A DNA stretch of 64,000 bases from CADCUY01 sp964242735 (GCA_964242735.1 CAXTAK010000002.1:186001-250000), one strand, 5' to 3'. Numbered from the stretch's first letter, positions 47,192 through 56,633 are shown. Translations and numbers: made by a program. The notes: generated from the sequence alone by a model not told the origin.

Positions 47192-48187
47192 GTGAAGGTG
47201 CTCGTCACCGGCGGTGCCGGGTTCATCGGCGCGAACTTCGTGCGCTGGGTGCGCCGAGAACGACGCGACGTCGACCTCGTCGTCCTCGACAAGCTCACCT
47301 ACGCCGGCCACCTCACCAGCCTCGCCGACGTCCGCGACGACGTGGAGGTGGTGCACGGCGACGTCGCAGACGCGGCCCTGGTCGACCGGCTCGTCACCGG
47401 GGTCGACGTGGTCGTGCACTTCGCCGCCGAGTCGCACAACGACAACAGCCTCACCGACCCCGGCCCGTTCGTGACCACCAACGTCATCGGCACCTTCGTG
47501 CTCCTGGAGGCGGTGCGCCGCCACGCCGTGCGCCTGCACCACATCAGCACCGACGAGGTCTTCGGCGACCTGGAGCTCGACGACCCGCAGCGCTTCACCG
47601 AGTCCACCCGCTACGACCCCTCGAGCCCCTACTCCGCCACGAAGGCGAGCAGCGACATGCTCGTGCGGGCGTGGGCGCGCAGCTTCGGGGTGGCGGCGAC
47701 GATCTCCAACTGCAGCAACAACTACGGCCCGTACCAGCACGTGGAGAAGTTCATCCCCCGCCAGGTCACCAACCTCATCGACGGGGGGCGCCCGAAGCTG
47801 TACGGCACCGGCGCGAACGTGCGCGACTGGATCCACGTCGAGGACCACGTCGCCGCCGTGTGGGCGGTCGTCGAGCGGGGGCGCCCGGGCGAGACGTACA
47901 TGATCGGCGCCGACGGTGAGCAGTCCAACCGCGACGTCGTCGAGGCGCTGCTGGAGGTCTTCGGGCACCCCCGCGACGCCTACGACCTGGTGCCCGACCG
48001 GCCGGGGCACGACCTGCGCTACGCCATCGACGCCACCAAGGTGCGCCGCGAGCTGGGCTGGGCCCCGCGCTACCGCTCGTTCCGCGAGGGCCTGGAGGCC
48101 ACCGCCGCGTGGTACCGCGAGCACGAGGACTGGTGGCGGCCCCTGAAGGCCGCCACCGAGGCCCGCTACGCCGAGCTGGGCCGGTGA
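47192..48187 (+). CDS. rmlB: dTDP-glucose 4,6-dehydratase
   Basis: 331 aa extended SDR enzyme, second step of dTDP-L-rhamnose synthesis. NAD-binding TGGAGFIGANF, the TDEVFGDLELDD segment with catalytic Thr, Asp and Glu, and YSATKAS with Tyr/Lys are all present; SNCSNNYGPYQHVEKFIP is family-specific. GTG has GAGGAGG 5 nt upstream. It is the first gene of rmlBCDA, with each junction overlapping by 4 nt. Rhamnose is likely for cell-wall glycans. Confidence 0.95.
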   Translation: MKVLVTGGAGFIGANFVRWVRRERRDVDLVVLDKLTYAGHLTSLADVRDDVEVVHGDVADAALVDRLVTGVDVVVHFAAESHNDNSLTDPGPFVTTNVIGTFVLLEAVRRHAVRLHHISTDEVFGDLELDDPQRFTESTRYDPSSPYSATKASSDMLVRAWARSFGVAATISNCSNNYGPYQHVEKFIPRQVTNLIDGGRPKLYGTGANVRDWIHVEDHVAAVWAVVERGRPGETYMIGADGEQSNRDVVEALLEVFGHPRDAYDLVPDRPGHDLRYAIDATKVRRELGWAPRYRSFREGLEATAAWYREHEDWWRPLKAATEARYAELGR

Positions 48188-48723
48188 AGGTCACCGAGGC
48201 CGTCATCCCGGGCCTGCTGCACGTCGAGCTCGACGTGCACGGCGACGAGCGCGGGTGGTTCAAGGAGAGCTACCAGCGCGCGAAGCTCGAGGCCGCCGGC
48301 GTGCCGGCCCTGGAGGTGGTGCAGAACAACGTCTCCTACAACGCCGAGGTCGGCGTCACCCGCGGGGTGCACGCCGAGCCGTGGGACAAGTACGTCTCCC
48401 CCGCCGCCGGGCGGGTCTTCACCGCCATCGCGGACCTGCGCGAGGGTGCCACCTACGGGCGGGTGGAGACCTTCGAGCTGGGGCCGGGGCAGGCGCTGCA
48501 CGTGCCCCGCGGCTGCGGGAACTCCTTCTGCACCCTCGAGCCGCACACCGTCTACAACTACCTGGTCAACGAGCACTGGTCGCCCGATGCGCAGTACGTG
48601 CTGGTGAACCTCTTCGACGAGGACCTGGCGATCGACTGGCCCCTGCCGCGCGAGGCGATGACCGTCAGCGCCAAGGACGCCGCCCACCCGCGCCTGGCCG
48701 ACGTCCGACCCTTCAGGTCATGA
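48184..48723 (+). CDS. rmlC: dTDP-4-dehydrorhamnose 3,5-epimerase (RmlC-like cupin)
   Basis: 179 aa cupin. DERGWFKESYQRAKLEAAGV, QNNVSYNAEVGVTRGVHAEP with the catalytic-base His region, and HVPRGCGNSFCTL followed by TVYNYLVNEHW are recognisable. The usual LRGLHYQ reads TRGVHAEPWDKY, a divergent form seen in several actinobacteria, so activity is probable but not certain. The GTG start overlaps the rmlB stop (GTGA); the stop overlaps the rmlD ATG (ATGA). Confidence 0.88.
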   Translation: MKVTEAVIPGLLHVELDVHGDERGWFKESYQRAKLEAAGVPALEVVQNNVSYNAEVGVTRGVHAEPWDKYVSPAAGRVFTAIADLREGATYGRVETFELGPGQALHVPRGCGNSFCTLEPHTVYNYLVNEHWSPDAQYVLVNLFDEDLAIDWPLPREAMTVSAKDAAHPRLADVRPFRS

Positions 48724-49559
48724 CCTTCCTCGTCACCGGCGGCGACGGCCAGCTCGGCCGGGCCCTGGGCGCCCTGCTGCCCGACGCGGTCCTCCTCGAC
48801 CGGGGGGACCTGGACATCACCGACCGCGCGGCGCTCGCGGCGCGCGACTGGTCCGGGACGACCGCGATCGTCAACGCCGCGGCGTGGACGGCGGTGGACG
48901 CCGCCGAGCGCGACGACGACCTGCTGGCCGCGTGGGACGTCAACGTCACCGGTGTCGCGAACCTCGCCGCCCACGCCCGCCGCCTGGACGTCCCGCTCGT
49001 CCACGTCAGCAGCGACTACGTGCTGCGCGGGGACCACACCGGCGAGGCCGGGGTCGACGCACCGGTGGACCCGCTCGGGGCGTACGGGACCGGCAAGGCC
49101 GCCTCCGAGCTCGCGGCGCGCCTGGCCCCGCGCCACTACGTGGTGCGCACCTCGTGGGTCTTCGGGGACGGACCCAACTTCGTGCGCACCATGCGCCGCC
49201 TCGCCGCCGAGCGCGACGAGGTGCGCGTCGTCGACGACCAGCACGGCCGGCCCACCTCCGCCACCGACCTCGCCGCCGCCATCGCGGGCCTAGTCGAGCG
49301 ATCCGCGCCGAGCGGGGTCTACCACGCCACCGGCAGCGGCGACGTGGTCAGCTGGGCGGGCTTCGCCGCGCAGGTCCTGGCCGGGTCGGCGTGCGCGGTG
49401 GTGCCGGTGACCAGCGCTGAGCACGCCGCCACCGCGGCCGTCGCCCCCGCACCCCGGCCGGTGAACTCCACCCTGTCGCTGGCCGCCCTGGCGGCGGTGG
49501 GCATCGAGATGCGCGACTGGCGCACGGCGCTCGCCGAGCACCTGGAGGAGGGCGCGTGA
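48720..49559 (+). CDS. rmlD: dTDP-4-dehydrorhamnose reductase
   Basis: 279 aa short-chain reductase, last step to dTDP-L-rhamnose. FLVTGGDGQLGRALG binds the cofactor, DLDITDRAAL and NAAAWTAVDAAERD follow, and VHVSSDYVLRGDHTG, YGTGKAASE (Tyr/Lys) and VRTSWVFGDGPNFVRTM are characteristic. The ATG overlaps the rmlC stop. The stop overlaps rmlA by 4 nt (GTGA). Confidence 0.94.
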   Translation: MTFLVTGGDGQLGRALGALLPDAVLLDRGDLDITDRAALAARDWSGTTAIVNAAAWTAVDAAERDDDLLAAWDVNVTGVANLAAHARRLDVPLVHVSSDYVLRGDHTGEAGVDAPVDPLGAYGTGKAASELAARLAPRHYVVRTSWVFGDGPNFVRTMRRLAAERDEVRVVDDQHGRPTSATDLAAAIAGLVERSAPSGVYHATGSGDVVSWAGFAAQVLAGSACAVVPVTSAEHAATAAVAPAPRPVNSTLSLAALAAVGIEMRDWRTALAEHLEEGA

Positions 49560-50422
49560 AGGGCATCGTGCTGGCGGGCGGGACGGGCACGCGCCTGTAC
49601 CCGATCACCCAGGGGGTCAGCAAGCAGCTGCTGCCGGTGTACGACAAACCGATGATCTACTACCCGCTGTCGACGCTGATGCTGGCCGGCATCCGCGAGA
49701 TCCTCATCATCACCACCCCCCACGAGCAGGACCAGTTCGTGAGGCTGCTCGGCGACGGGTCGCAGTACGGGTGCGCGTTCTCCTACGCGGTGCAGCCGGC
49801 GCCGAACGGCCTCGCGGAGGCGTTCCTGCTCGGCCGCGACTTCGTCGGCGGCGACAAGGTGGCCCTGGTGCTGGGGGACAACATCTTCTACGGGCCCGGT
49901 TTCGGGACGCAGCTGGAGGGGTTCTCCGACGTGGACGGCGGCGCGATCTTCGCCTACCACGTCGCCGACCCGCAGCGCTACGGCGTCGTGGAGTTCGACG
50001 CCGCGCGCCGCGCGGTCTCCCTGGAGGAGAAGCCCGCGCGCCCCCGCAGCAACTACGCCGTCGTCGGCCTCTACTTCTACGACAACGACGTCCTGGACAT
50101 CGCCGCCTCCATCACCCCCAGCGCCCGCGGGGAGCTGGAGATCACGGCGGTCAACAGCGCCTACCTCGCCGAGGGCCGCCTGCAGGTCGCGGTGATGGCC
50201 CGCGGGACGGCGTGGCTCGACACCGGCACCTTCTCCTCCCTGCAGCAGGCGGGGCAGTACGTGCAGGTCGTCGAGGAGCGCCAGGGCCTCAAGATCGGGT
50301 GCCTGGAGGAGGTGGCCTGGCGGGAGGGCTTCATCGACGACACCGCGCTCGCCGCGCTCGCCGCACCCCTGGCGAAGTCGGGGTACGGGGAGTACCTCTC
50401 GGCGCTGCTGGAGCGCCCCTGA
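49556..50422 (+). CDS. rmlA: Glucose-1-phosphate thymidylyltransferase
   Basis: 288 aa; first step of dTDP-rhamnose synthesis and normally feedback-inhibited by dTDP-rhamnose. GIVLAGGTGTRLYPITQGVS, KQLLPVYDKPMIYYPLSTLM, LGDNIFYG, ISLEEKP-like VSLEEKPARPRSNYAV, and GTAWLDTGTFSSL are present. The GTG start overlaps rmlD. With rmlB, rmlC and rmlD the complete pathway is encoded in one tight operon. No glycosyltransferase follows; a PLP enzyme gene with its own promoter-like element comes next. Confidence 0.96.
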   Translation: MKGIVLAGGTGTRLYPITQGVSKQLLPVYDKPMIYYPLSTLMLAGIREILIITTPHEQDQFVRLLGDGSQYGCAFSYAVQPAPNGLAEAFLLGRDFVGGDKVALVLGDNIFYGPGFGTQLEGFSDVDGGAIFAYHVADPQRYGVVEFDAARRAVSLEEKPARPRSNYAVVGLYFYDNDVLDIAASITPSARGELEITAVNSAYLAEGRLQVAVMARGTAWLDTGTFSSLQQAGQYVQVVEERQGLKIGCLEEVAWREGFIDDTALAALAAPLAKSGYGEYLSALLERP

Positions 50423-50430
50423 GCGCTGCC

Positions 50431-50444
50431 TACGCTCACCGCCC
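50431..50444 (+). promoter_or_regulatory. Candidate leaderless -10 (TACGCT) for the following PLP enzyme
   Basis: TACGCT at 50431-50436 is followed by 8 nt and the ATG at 50445. There is no ribosome-binding site in the 22-nt space after rmlA, so leaderless expression is plausible. Confidence 0.35.
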
Positions 50445-51617
50445 ATGAGCGCAGCACAGCCACGCTGGTCGGCCAGCACCCGGGCCGTCGTCGCCGGCCG
50501 GCCCCTGCGCGAGCCCGACGCGGACGTGAGCCCCCCGATCTCCCTGACCTCGACCTACGTGGCCTCGACCGAGGCCGGGGCGCGCGGGTACGCCCGGTCG
50601 GGCAACCGCACCTGGGAGGCACTGGAGGACGCGGTGGGGCAGCTGGAGGGCGGGTCCGCGCTCGCCTTCGCGTCGGGGATGGCGGGGATCTCCGCGGCAC
50701 TGGAGCTGACCGCCCCGGGGGCCGTGGTGGTGGTGCCCGACGGGGCGTACAGCAACACCCTCGCCCTGCTCGGGGAGCTCGCGGGCACCGGGCGGGTCAC
50801 CGTGCGCACCGTGCCGGTCGCCGACACCCCCGCGGTGCTCGCCGTCCTCGACGAGGCGGCCGGTGCCGGTGGGGGTGCGTCCGGCGGGGGGCTGCTGTGG
50901 GTGGAGTCCCCCACCAACCCCCTGCTGGACGTCGCCGAGGTGGCCGTCCTGTGCGCGGCCGCGCGCGAGCGCGGGATGCTCAGCGTCGTCGACAACACCT
51001 TCGCCACCCCCCTGCTGCAGCGCCCCCTGGAGCTCGGCGCCGACGTCGTGGTGCACTCGGTGACCAAGTACCTCGCCGGTCACTCCGACGTCCTGCTCGG
51101 GGCGGTGGTCACCCGCGACGACGCCCTGCGCCGGGCCCTGGTGCGCCAGCGGACCCTGCGCGGGGGCGTCCCCGGGCCCTTCGAGGCGTGGCTGGCGCTG
51201 CGGGGGATGCGCACCCTGGCCCTGCGCCTGGAGCGCTCCCAGGCGAGCGCCGCGGTGCTGGCCCGGCGCCTGAGCACCCACCCCGCCGTGGAGCGGGTGC
51301 GCTACCCGGGACTGCCCGACGACCCGTGGCACGCGCGCGCCGCGGCGCAGATGGACGGCTTCGGGGCCATCGTCTCCATCGAGGTCCGCGGTGGGGCGGC
51401 GGCGGCGGACCGCGTGCAGGCCGGTACCGCGCTGTGGGTGCCGGCGACGAGCCTGGGCGGGGTGGAGTCCCTGCTGGAGCGGCGCCGGCGCCAGCCGGCG
51501 GAACCCGTCACCGTCCCGGAGTCGCTGGTGCGGCTGTCGGTGGGCGTGGAGGACGTCGAGGACCTGTGGGCCGACCTGGAGGAGGCTCTGGACGGCGCGC
51601 TGCCCCCCGCGGGGTGA
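50445..51617 (+). CDS. Cystathionine gamma-synthase family PLP-dependent enzyme
   Basis: 390 aa Cys/Met-metabolism transsulfuration fold. SLTSTYVAS, YARSGNRTWEALEDAVGQLEG, ASGMAGISAAL, WVESPTNPLLDV, VVDNTFATPLLQRPLELGAD and HSVTKYLAGHSDVLLG with the PLP Lys are all intact, as is TSLGGVESLLERR near the C-terminus. It could be cystathionine gamma-synthase, cystathionine gamma-lyase or O-acetylhomoserine sulfhydrylase. No methionine genes are adjacent, so the reaction is not fixed. Confidence 0.87.
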   Translation: MSAAQPRWSASTRAVVAGRPLREPDADVSPPISLTSTYVASTEAGARGYARSGNRTWEALEDAVGQLEGGSALAFASGMAGISAALELTAPGAVVVVPDGAYSNTLALLGELAGTGRVTVRTVPVADTPAVLAVLDEAAGAGGGASGGGLLWVESPTNPLLDVAEVAVLCAAARERGMLSVVDNTFATPLLQRPLELGADVVVHSVTKYLAGHSDVLLGAVVTRDDALRRALVRQRTLRGGVPGPFEAWLALRGMRTLALRLERSQASAAVLARRLSTHPAVERVRYPGLPDDPWHARAAAQMDGFGAIVSIEVRGGAAAADRVQAGTALWVPATSLGGVESLLERRRRQPAEPVTVPESLVRLSVGVEDVEDLWADLEEALDGALPPAG

Positions 51618-51626
51618 TGCGCCCGC

Positions 51627-53606
51627 TCAGCCGCCGACGTGGATGGCGGGCCGGCGGGCGGGGTCCGGCTCGGACCGGCGCAGGATCTCGCGGACGAGGG
51701 GGGCGGTGTCGCCCTGCCCGAGCAGCAGGTACCGCACCACCTGCACCAGGGGGCCCCCCTCGGACCACTCGAACTGCGCGTGCGGGCGCACCCCGGTGGC
51801 GTCGCGCAGCGCCAGGAGCACGGCAGCGATCGCGTTGGGTGCGGCGGGGCTCTGCACCCGCAGCACCCGGTAGCCCTCGACGTCGACCCCGCGCACCTCG
51901 AGCACCCCGCTGAAGGCGGAGGGGTCGACCACGTCGATCTCCAGGAACAGGACGTCGGCGGTGGCGGGCACGGGGTTCATGCCCCGCTGCGCGTCCTCCT
52001 TCTGGGCGTACTCGGCACCGTCCCCGGCCTGGCGCTTGTTCGCGATCACGGTCAGGGCACCGTCGACGGCGAGGGAGTCGGCGACGAAGGTGCGCGCCGC
52101 GTCGTCGAAGTCGATGCGCTCGGCACGCAGCTCGGTGGTGCGCGCGACCCGCGAGACCAGGGACACCGCGATGATCCCGGCGATGAACATCGCGGAGATG
52201 GCGATGCCGTCGGGCATCTCGATCACGTTCTCCACCAGGGCGTACCCGAGGACCAGGGTCAGCACGGCGAAGGCCGGCGCCGCGCGCCGCTGGCGGTGTC
52301 GCGCCGCCGAGAGGGTCACGGCCAGGGCACCGGAGACCATCATGGCCAGGATGCCGGTGGCGTAGGCCCCGGCCTGGGCGTTGACGTCGGCCCGGAAGGC
52401 CACGGTGATGAGGATGCTGACGGCGGTGTACACCAGCACCACCGGGCGCACGGCGGTCGCCCACTGCGGCGCCATCCCGTACGCGGGGAGGTAGCGCGGC
52501 ACGATGTTGACTAACCCTGCCATCGCCGATGCCCCGGCGAACCACAGGATGAGGATGCTGCTGATGTCGTAGACGGTGCCGAACCCCTCCCCGAGCAGCT
52601 CGTGCGCCAGGTACGCCATGGCCCGTCCGCTGGCCTCACCGCCCTCCCGGAAGGCCTCCGCGGGGATCAGCACGGTGGTGGTGAAGCTGGTCGCCACCAG
52701 GTACGCGCTCATGATCAGCGCCGCGGTGGTCAGCAGCTTGCGGGTGTTGCGCACCCGGTCGGCGAGGTGCTCGGCCGCCGAGCGCCCCCGCGCGGCGACC
52801 AGCGGCATCATCGACACCCCGGTCTCGAAGCCGGACAGGCCCAGGACCAGCAGCGGGAAGGCGAGCAGCGCCGGGCCGAGGACGCCGCCGAGGCCGCCGC
52901 CGCGCGAGGTCAGGGCGTCGGCCCACCCCGCCAGGGCCTCGGGCGCGGCCACCACCTCGGCGACGCCCGCCGCCACGACGACGGCGTTGAGCACCAGGAA
53001 GACGATCACCAGGGGGATCGCGACGACGACGGCCTCGGTGAAGCCCAGCAGGAAGACCCCGCCGAGCACCAGCAGCAGCACCACCGTCACCCCCACCGCG
53101 CGACCCTCCAGGAAGCCGGGCAGGTAGGGGTTCTCCAACAGGTGCACGGTCGCGTCCGCCGAGGACAGGGTGATCGTGATGATCCACGACGTGGCCACGA
53201 ACCCCAGCAGCACCAGGACGAAGACCTTGCCCCGCCAGAAGGGCAGGAGGCGCTCCAGCATCGCCACCGACCCCTGGCCGTGCGGGCTCTCCTGAGCCAC
53301 GCGCCGGTACATCGGCAGCACCCCGAAGAGGGTGAGGGCCACGATGAGCAGGGTGGCCAGGGGTGACAGGGCCCCCGCGGCGAGCGCCGCGATGCCGGGC
53401 AGGTACGACAGGGTGGAGAAGTAGTCGACCCCGGTCAGGCACATCACCTTCCACCACGCCTGCGTCTCGTGGCCCTCCTGGCTCGCCGGGCCCTGGGGCT
53501 GCACGCGGTGGGCCAGCAGCCAGCGGCCCAGGGCCGTGCCCGGTTCGTGATCGGGCAGGGGGCTGGGCACGCTGGGCGGGACGAGGTCCCCCGCGGTGGT
53601 GGTCAC
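51627..53606 (-). CDS. APC-superfamily permease with C-terminal cytosolic domain
   Basis: 659 aa. After a 65-residue polar N-terminus there are about 11-12 membrane spans (starting CLTGVDYFSTLSYLPGIAAL), with unwound-helix sequences GFTEAVVVAIPL and LGLSGFETGVSMMP. The last 170 residues are soluble (from DDAARTFVADSLAVDG) and include a beta-rich segment. Family members carry amino acids, polyamines or, for KimA-like relatives, potassium; the substrate is not evident. The GTG start overlaps the phosphatase stop as GTGA, so the two are co-translated. It converges with the PLP enzyme gene with 9 nt between. Confidence 0.82.
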   Translation of the reverse strand: MTTTAGDLVPPSVPSPLPDHEPGTALGRWLLAHRVQPQGPASQEGHETQAWWKVMCLTGVDYFSTLSYLPGIAALAAGALSPLATLLIVALTLFGVLPMYRRVAQESPHGQGSVAMLERLLPFWRGKVFVLVLLGFVATSWIITITLSSADATVHLLENPYLPGFLEGRAVGVTVVLLLVLGGVFLLGFTEAVVVAIPLVIVFLVLNAVVVAAGVAEVVAAPEALAGWADALTSRGGGLGGVLGPALLAFPLLVLGLSGFETGVSMMPLVAARGRSAAEHLADRVRNTRKLLTTAALIMSAYLVATSFTTTVLIPAEAFREGGEASGRAMAYLAHELLGEGFGTVYDISSILILWFAGASAMAGLVNIVPRYLPAYGMAPQWATAVRPVVLVYTAVSILITVAFRADVNAQAGAYATGILAMMVSGALAVTLSAARHRQRRAAPAFAVLTLVLGYALVENVIEMPDGIAISAMFIAGIIAVSLVSRVARTTELRAERIDFDDAARTFVADSLAVDGALTVIANKRQAGDGAEYAQKEDAQRGMNPVPATADVLFLEIDVVDPSAFSGVLEVRGVDVEGYRVLRVQSPAAPNAIAAVLLALRDATGVRPHAQFEWSEGGPLVQVVRYLLLGQGDTAPLVREILRRSEPDPARRPAIHVGG

Positions 53607-55603
53607 CGCTCTACTGTCCCTGGCCGGTCCCCGACCGGCGACCGCCGGTGCCGGCGCCCGCCGGTGCCGGCGCCCGCGTCGGCGGGCAGCACCTGGGGAC
53701 CGGCCTCGGACGGGCGGGGGCGTTCCTCGGGGTGGGCGCGCACCGCCAGGAGCGCCACGTCGTCCTCGACGCCCTCGGGCATCGCCGCCAGCAGGGCGTC
53801 GCAGAAGTCCTCCAGCGGGAGCGCGGCGCACCGCTGCGCGATCCGCAGCAGCCAGGCGAGGCCGTCGTCGAGGGAGTCCCTGCGCCGCTCGACGAGGCCG
53901 TCGGTGTACAGCAGCAGCGTCGAGCCGGGCGCCAGCACCCGGGCGTGGTCGTGGCGCGCGGTCGCGGGGACGAGCCCGAGCAGCAGGTCCGGCTCGGTGC
54001 GCAGCAGCTCCGCGCTCCCGTCCGGGTCGAGGAGCAGGGGTGGGAGGTGACCGGCGTTGGACCAGCGCAGCCGGCGCAGCCCCTGGGCGCTCATCGCGGG
54101 GTCCTGCTCCACCCGCGCCACCACGCACGTGGCCAGCACTCCCACGCCCAGGCCGCGCAGGGCCTGGTCGAGCTCGGAGAGCACCCGGGCCGGGGGCTCA
54201 CCGCTCGCGTACCCGATGCCGCGCAGGAGGTTGCGCAACTGCCCCATCGCCGCCGCGGCATCGCGGTCGTGACCGGTGACGTCCCCGATCACCAGCGAGG
54301 TGGCACCGTCGCGAGTGACGTACGCGTCGTACCAGTCCCCACCGACCTGCGCGTCCTGCCCCGCCGGCTGGTAGCGCACCGCGAGCTGCAGGTGGTCCGG
54401 CTGGGGCGGCGCGGTCAGCATGGAGCGCTGCAGGGCCTCGGACATGCCGCGCACGGACGAGGCCCTCGCCCGCTCCGCGTCGCGGACGAGGATGCGCTCG
54501 AGGGCCTGGGCGCACTGCGTGGCGAAGGCCTCGAGGAGGTCGACCTCGTCGGCGGGGAAGGCCCGAGGGCTGCGCCACCCCATCGTCAGCGACCCCACCG
54601 ACCGCGCGCCGACCCTCAGCGGCAGGCTCGCCCAGGCCTGTGCACCGATCTCGGTGGCGGCGGCGGCCAGCAGGGGCGACCACGCGCGTGACGCCGCCTC
54701 GTCGGGCAGCAGCAGGCGGGTGCCGGTGGCGGCGGCCGAGCACGCGGGCAGGCGGGTGTCGAGGGGGACGCGGGCGCCGTCGTGCTGCACGGAGTCGCCG
54801 AAGCCGGTGCTCACGGTCAGCTCGAGCAGCGCCGGGTCGTCGAGGGCGTGGACGGCCACGGCGGCCCCGTCGCACTCCAGCACCGACACGCCCCGGTCGG
54901 TGACCACCGCGACGAGGTCGGCGACGGTCTCCGCGGCGACCAGGGCCAGCGCGACGTCGGCCAGCCCCGCCAGGCGCCGGGCGGTGACCTGCAGGGCGGC
55001 GGTGGCGCTCGCCGCTTCCTGCGAGCGGGCGTCCAGGTCGACCTCCAGGGTGCGGGCCCTGGCCCGCAGCTGCTGGCCCACCCGCTCCCGGTCGGTGGCG
55101 GCGCGGTCCGCGAGGACGGTGGCGGTGACGTCCTCGACGGCGGCGACCACCGCCACGACCGCGCCGTCCGCGCCGAGCACGGGGTGGGTGACCAGGCGCC
55201 ACCACCGCTCGCCGCTGCCTCCCGCGCCGTCCGCGGCGGGGCCGCCGACGGCGCGGTCACCACGGACCAGGGGTGGGGCGTCCGGCGCGCCGGTGGCCAG
55301 GACGGTCCGCGCTGACGCCTCGACCGGGCTGTCCCGCGCCGCCTCGACGACGGCCCCGAGGACGGTGCCGACGACCGTGCCGGCGCGGGCGCGGGCGCCG
55401 GTGCCGGCGCCGGCCTGGGCGACCGCTCGCTCGTGCAGCGGCTCGCGCTCGGTGCCGGTGGCGGTGAAGTAGGCGTCGGTCGCGTCGATGACGACCAGGT
55501 CCGCGTCGAGGAGCACCGCCGCCGCGGGCACGGCCCGGAAAGCGCGCCAACCGTCCACCCCGCGCCGGTCCGCGCCGTTCCGCTCCACGCCGTTCCGCTC
55601 CAC
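53603..55603 (-). CDS. PAS-GAF-SpoIIE (PP2C-type) serine/threonine phosphatase
   Basis: 666 aa. An N-terminal PAS-like domain spans about 20-165 (VPAAAVLLDADLVVIDATDAYF), a coiled linker near 165-210, a GAF domain about 215-370 and a SpoIIE/RsbU catalytic domain about 385-625 (GGDWYDAYV, VIGDVTGHDRDAAAAMGQL, LLLYTDGLVERR, EDDVALLAVR with metal-binding Asp residues). Such proteins dephosphorylate anti-anti-sigma factors in response to signals, but no partner switch genes are nearby. The start region has two in-frame GTGs inside 15-nt repeats; the C-terminus contains a 16-nt tandem duplication. It lies between gpsA and the permease. Confidence 0.9.
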   Translation of the reverse strand: MERNGVERNGADRRGVDGWRAFRAVPAAAVLLDADLVVIDATDAYFTATGTEREPLHERAVAQAGAGTGARARAGTVVGTVLGAVVEAARDSPVEASARTVLATGAPDAPPLVRGDRAVGGPAADGAGGSGERWWRLVTHPVLGADGAVVAVVAAVEDVTATVLADRAATDRERVGQQLRARARTLEVDLDARSQEAASATAALQVTARRLAGLADVALALVAAETVADLVAVVTDRGVSVLECDGAAVAVHALDDPALLELTVSTGFGDSVQHDGARVPLDTRLPACSAAATGTRLLLPDEAASRAWSPLLAAAATEIGAQAWASLPLRVGARSVGSLTMGWRSPRAFPADEVDLLEAFATQCAQALERILVRDAERARASSVRGMSEALQRSMLTAPPQPDHLQLAVRYQPAGQDAQVGGDWYDAYVTRDGATSLVIGDVTGHDRDAAAAMGQLRNLLRGIGYASGEPPARVLSELDQALRGLGVGVLATCVVARVEQDPAMSAQGLRRLRWSNAGHLPPLLLDPDGSAELLRTEPDLLLGLVPATARHDHARVLAPGSTLLLYTDGLVERRRDSLDDGLAWLLRIAQRCAALPLEDFCDALLAAMPEGVEDDVALLAVRAHPEERPRPSEAGPQVLPADAGAGTGGRRHRRSPVGDRPGTVER
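55574..55603. repeat. Two 15-nt tandem repeats carrying alternative GTG starts of the phosphatase gene
   Basis: GCCGTTCCGCTCCAC is present at 55574-55588 and 55589-55603. On the minus strand each unit starts with GTG (positions 55603 and 55588) and encodes VERNG, so the start codon is duplicated in frame. The first GTG directly abuts the gpsA stop. Confidence 0.85.
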
Positions 55604-56620
55604 TCAGAGCCCCTCGGGGCGCACGGGCTGGGAGAGCAGGTGCTCAGCGGCCAGGCGGGGGTGCATGCCCCCGTGCAGCACCGCGGTCACCTGCTCCACG
55701 ACGGCCATCGGCACCCCCAGGCCGGCGGCGAGCTCCGAGACCGACGTCGAGGTCGCGACCGCCTCGGCGGTGCCGCCGAGGCGGTCCAGGACCTCGCTCA
55801 GGCTGCGGCCCTGCGCCAGGCCGTACCCGAGGCGGTGGTTGCGCGAGAGGTGGCTGGAGCAGGTGGCGAAGGCGTCACCGGCTCCGGCGAGCCCGGCGAC
55901 CGTGGCCGCCGAACCGCCCAGGGCCACCACCAGGCGGGAGGTCTCCAGCAGCCCCCGCGCCACGACGGAGGCCTTGGCGTTGTCGCCCAGGCCCAGGCCC
56001 TCGGCGAGGCCCACCGCCACGGCGAGGAGGTTCTTCACCGCCCCGGAGATCTCCACGCCGAGCACGTCGGCGCTGGTGAAGGGGCGGAAGTACCCGGTCG
56101 AGCACGCGGTGGCGACACCCTCCGCGACCGCCGGGTCGTCCGCGGCCACCACCGTCGCGCACGGGCGGCGCTCGGCGATCTCGCGGGCGAGGTTCGGGCC
56201 GGAGACCACGGCGAGCGGCCGGCCGGGCAGCAGCTCGGCGGCGACCTGGGAGACCCGCAGGTGCGTACCGGCCTCCAGGCCCTTCAGCAGGCTCACCAGG
56301 GTGGCACCCGGGGCGACGGCGTGCCCGTGCGCGAGCAGGGTCGAGCGCAGCTGCTGCACGGGCACCGCGAGGACGACCACCGCGGCCCCGGTCAGCGCCG
56401 CGGCCGCGTCGGAGGTGGCGGTGACCGAGGCGTGCAGGCGCACGCCCGGCAGGTACGCGGACCGCCGCTCGACGGTGATCTCCCGCGCGGCCTCCTCGCG
56501 GCGGGCCCAGAGCACCACCTCGGGGGCGCCGGCGTCGGCCAGGACCTGCGCGAACGTCGTCCCCCAGCTACCCGCGCCCAGGACGGCGACGCGCCCGTGC
56601 CGCGCGAGCTGGTCGCTCAC
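55604..56620 (-). CDS. gpsA: Glycerol-3-phosphate dehydrogenase [NAD(P)+]
   Basis: 338 aa; reduces dihydroxyacetone phosphate to sn-glycerol-3-phosphate for phospholipids. VAVLGAGSWGTTFAQVLADA binds the nucleotide, PVQQLRSTL and SLLKGLEAGT follow, VSGPNLAREIA is family-specific and ISGAVKNLLAVAVGLAEGL includes the catalytic Lys. GTG at 56620 is 13 nt after the plsC stop. plsC-gpsA-cofC-murA neighbourhood is common in actinobacteria. Confidence 0.94.
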   Translation of the reverse strand: MSDQLARHGRVAVLGAGSWGTTFAQVLADAGAPEVVLWARREEAAREITVERRSAYLPGVRLHASVTATSDAAAALTGAAVVVLAVPVQQLRSTLLAHGHAVAPGATLVSLLKGLEAGTHLRVSQVAAELLPGRPLAVVSGPNLAREIAERRPCATVVAADDPAVAEGVATACSTGYFRPFTSADVLGVEISGAVKNLLAVAVGLAEGLGLGDNAKASVVARGLLETSRLVVALGGSAATVAGLAGAGDAFATCSSHLSRNHRLGYGLAQGRSLSEVLDRLGGTAEAVATSTSVSELAAGLGVPMAVVEQVTAVLHGGMHPRLAAEHLLSQPVRPEGL

Positions 56621-56633
56621 GGCAGCACCGGGC

